From contig OZ024827.1 in NCBI GenBank assembly GCA_964016985.1, positions 20,353,275 to 20,417,274 of the forward strand: DNA of 64,000 nucleotides, written 5' to 3'. This document shows, piece by piece, positions 62,312-64,000 of this stretch (positions are counted from its first letter, which is position 1; the number at the start of each line of letters is the position of its first letter). The translations under genes were made by a program, and so were the position numbers. Source of the DNA: Anodontia alba. Its lineage: Eukaryota > Mollusca > Bivalvia > Lucinida > Lucinidae. Below the pieces are notes generated by a model. The model made no database searches, was not told the origin of the DNA, and worked only from the letters and a program-made list of their open reading frames with translations.

Positions 62312-62642
62312 CATGAAAAAGAAATATTATTCATACGTATCTTAATATCGATATATACTTTATATTTGAGCCAGTACAATAAGACTTGTGCGACCAGCGA
62401 AGACTCAGATCAGTCTGTCTGTCTCAAGTACTTAATTAGCCTGAACAATATGTCAATACAAGTATCATCTCGAAGCACTTCCGCAGGAAGTTCGTCAACC
62501 CCAGACGCTTTCCAACCTTGGTAAGGAGTTAAGATGTCGGAATACTTAGAATAAACATAGTAGGCAGACTTGAGAAAATGTTTCCCGATCCTTGGCTATC
62601 ATAAACACTGACTCCTTCCCTGTTTAACACAGAGCAACTTCT
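61671..62642. other. No gene seen; (AAT)n at 62279-62306, family G/J scraps
   Basis: GTAGTAGTAG repeats near 62147-62175, a J half near 62392-62430, and GGAGTTAAGATGTCGGAATA near 62525, which is a family G end. No coding evidence. Confidence 0.4.
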
Positions 62643-62854
62643 TTAACTCTTTCGGCACCAAATTTCAGACGACATTTGTCATCTGCTTTTTTATTTTAAT
62701 AAACTATCGTTTAGAAAGACATTTATATGTAAAGTTGAAAGACTAATTGTCAAACAGCGTAGATCCAGATGAGACGGCTCATTGAGCCGTCTCATCTGGA
62801 TCTATGCTGTTTGCAAAAGTCTATTATAACTACCTGTGGCAGTGAAAGAGTTAA
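62643..62854. mobile_element. MITE family H, full length
   Basis: TTAACTCTTTCGGCACC to GGCAGTGAAAGAGTTAA; core CAGCGTAGATCCAGATGAGA around GGCTCATTGAGCC is nearly perfect. Its right TTAA is the left TTAA of the next element. Confidence 0.85.
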
Positions 62855-63058
62855 CGGGCAAATTCAGCAGATGATAGATTGATGATATTTTTTCTTATTT
62901 TTTCCCCCGAAAATGAGATTCGACATTTCATGCAAATTGTCCCCCAGTTTGCATCCCCTAATTTGCATGAAATGTAAAATCAAATTTTGGGGAAAAATAA
63001 GAAAACTGTTTCAAAGTATCGTCTACTGAAAGTTTTAACTGACATGCTTAGCCTTTAA
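62851..63058. mobile_element. MITE family D
   Basis: TTAACGGGCAAATTCAGCAG to CATGCTTAGCCTTTAA; halves TTTCATGCAAATTGTCCCCC and AATTTGCATGAAATG. Confidence 0.75.
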
Positions 63059-63389
63059 TTTATTTTTGCCGTATGAAATACCCGAAAGGAATTTTCCTCC
63101 AAATTCTTGTTCAAAACATTGTTTCACACGAACTTTGTCTCTGAGTTTCACAAGAAGATCGTACGATTATCGAATTCAAAGACATCGTTCGAGCGACAAT
63201 ATGAAGGGAACTTCGCAGTCACGGAACCTTTATGTAATGTTTTGAACAGTCCCACAAAACTCCCTTGGTTCAAAGGATCTATTAAAATCGTGATTGCTAT
63301 TTCTTAAATTAGCTTCTAATAGCATAAAATAACGGAAAATTATTGACCCTTAATAAAGCAGGCAACAAATGATTAATAATTTTGTTATT
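63059..63389. other. No gene seen
   Basis: A 66-residue plus-strand frame (63107-63307) has no recognisable feature. Confidence 0.35.
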
Positions 63390-63475
63390 TTTCCAAGAAA
63401 ATTACGATTTTTTTCCAAGAAAATAGGACTAAACATTTCATGCGATTCGTCTCCTCCATAGACCATACAGTTTAT
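63390..63475. mobile_element. MITE family D fragment
   Basis: TTTTCCAAGAAAATAGGACT then AAACATTTCATGCGATTCG and TCTCCTCC; only the left half. Confidence 0.45.
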
Positions 63476-63669
63476 CAAATAGGAGGGAATGTCTCTTCTT
63501 TGAAGTAGTCCATATCATATATATTATTCCAACAGTGATTGCGTTTTCACCCATGATTTCATTTTGATCAGGATTTAGCCATTTAGCCGGATGTAATTTT
63601 TGCCCACACTATCAGGTCAGGGTCAGCACAATATCAAAAATAAATGCCAAATATCTTTTAGGATTCCTT

Positions 63670-63905
63670 AGTCAGCAATTTATAGTGTATTCACCCTAAA
63701 TATTCAGACAGATAGGCCTGTGCAAGCAGTATAGACCCTGACCAGACGCCACAAACTGCGGCGTCTGATCAGGGTCTACACTGTTTGTCACTCATTCATT
63801 AAATAGACTCAATACTAAGTTGTCAAATAACAGACCTGTTCAAATTTTAGCACAAGTATGGTAAGGAGTTAAGGTGTCGGAATACTTGGAATAAACACAG
63901 TAGGC
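63670..63905. mobile_element. MITE family G, full length
   Basis: GTGTATTCACCCTAAATATTC and GAATACTTGGAATAAACACAG are inverted. The core GTATAGACCCTGACCAGACG around CGCCACAAACTGCGGCG is near perfect. Confidence 0.75.
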
Positions 63906-63939
63906 AAAATGTATCTTGGATCCTTGGCTATCATGCGAG

Positions 63940-64000
63940 TGCGTAGCGAAGATTGTGATCAGACTGTGCGAATTGGCAGATTTGTCAAAAGGTGTATTAT
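63940..64000. mobile_element. Family J copy, cut by window end
   Basis: GTAGCGAAGATTGTGATCAG and GCGAATTGGCAGATTTG; left half only. Confidence 0.45.

Overview
This window looks like nuclear DNA from an animal, most likely a bivalve mollusc. The evidence is the IkB-type ankyrin gene, a zf-RVT-type LINE tail, tRNA-derived SINEs, GGGCCCAGTTGTTCAA elements, arrays carrying AAGATGGC palindromes, and a very high load of short non-autonomous DNA transposons (MITEs). The species is not determined. There are no operons, no CRISPR and no bacterial features. The window is AT-rich and gene-poor.

Genes. (1) Positions 1-768 (+) hold the end of an IkB/Cactus-like NF-kB inhibitor: six ankyrin repeats and an acidic tail in one exon, followed by a 3'UTR with a small hairpin and an AATAAA signal. 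(2) Positions 42519-43757 (-) hold a complete 412-residue ORF preceded by a good 3' splice acceptor. It has a Pro/Gln-rich head with PSAP and PPGY motifs, a predicted helical middle, and a tail of eight back-to-back 11-residue repeats. I do not recognise the family. (3) Positions 46220-47173 (+) are a dead LINE 3' end. (4) Positions 52381-53501 are a 1.1-kb retrocopy-like insert with a 13-bp target-site duplication and a broken ORF on the minus strand. Nearly all other open frames are shadows of repeats.

Repeats. Family A (CATYACG ends, 21 copies), B (CATAGCTCCAGATAAG ends), C, D, E, F, H and I (all ending in TTAA), G (GGTAAATACGGTA arms), J (CCAGCGAAGACTCAG palindromes), K (CCCAGC ends), L (pogo/Tigger-like, TA duplications) and M (GGGCCCAGTTGTTCAA ends) fill most of the space between genes. 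Most have a long central palindrome, and families with unrelated ends share the same palindromic core. Tandem arrays are an 88-bp satellite (14.0-17.6 kb), a 145-bp array (20.0-22.5 kb) and a (CA)n tract. Positions 32512-35672 form a foldback-like element whose ends are inverted arrays of a 21-bp unit built on the palindrome TCCTACGTAGGA.

Region by region: 0-1.2 kb IkB gene end; 1.2-13.8 kb MITE field; 14.0-17.85 kb satellite and CA tract; 18-20 kb mixed repeats; 20.0-22.5 kb 145-bp array; 23.6-31.7 kb dense nested MITEs; 32.5-35.7 kb foldback element; 36-42.4 kb repeats; 42.5-43.8 kb the novel gene; 45-51 kb LINE, SINE and the least repetitive stretch; 51-64 kb nested MITEs and the retrocopy-like insert. 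All family assignments come from reading the sequence by eye. Copy boundaries are accurate to a few bases where both ends are intact, and to tens of bases where a copy is truncated.
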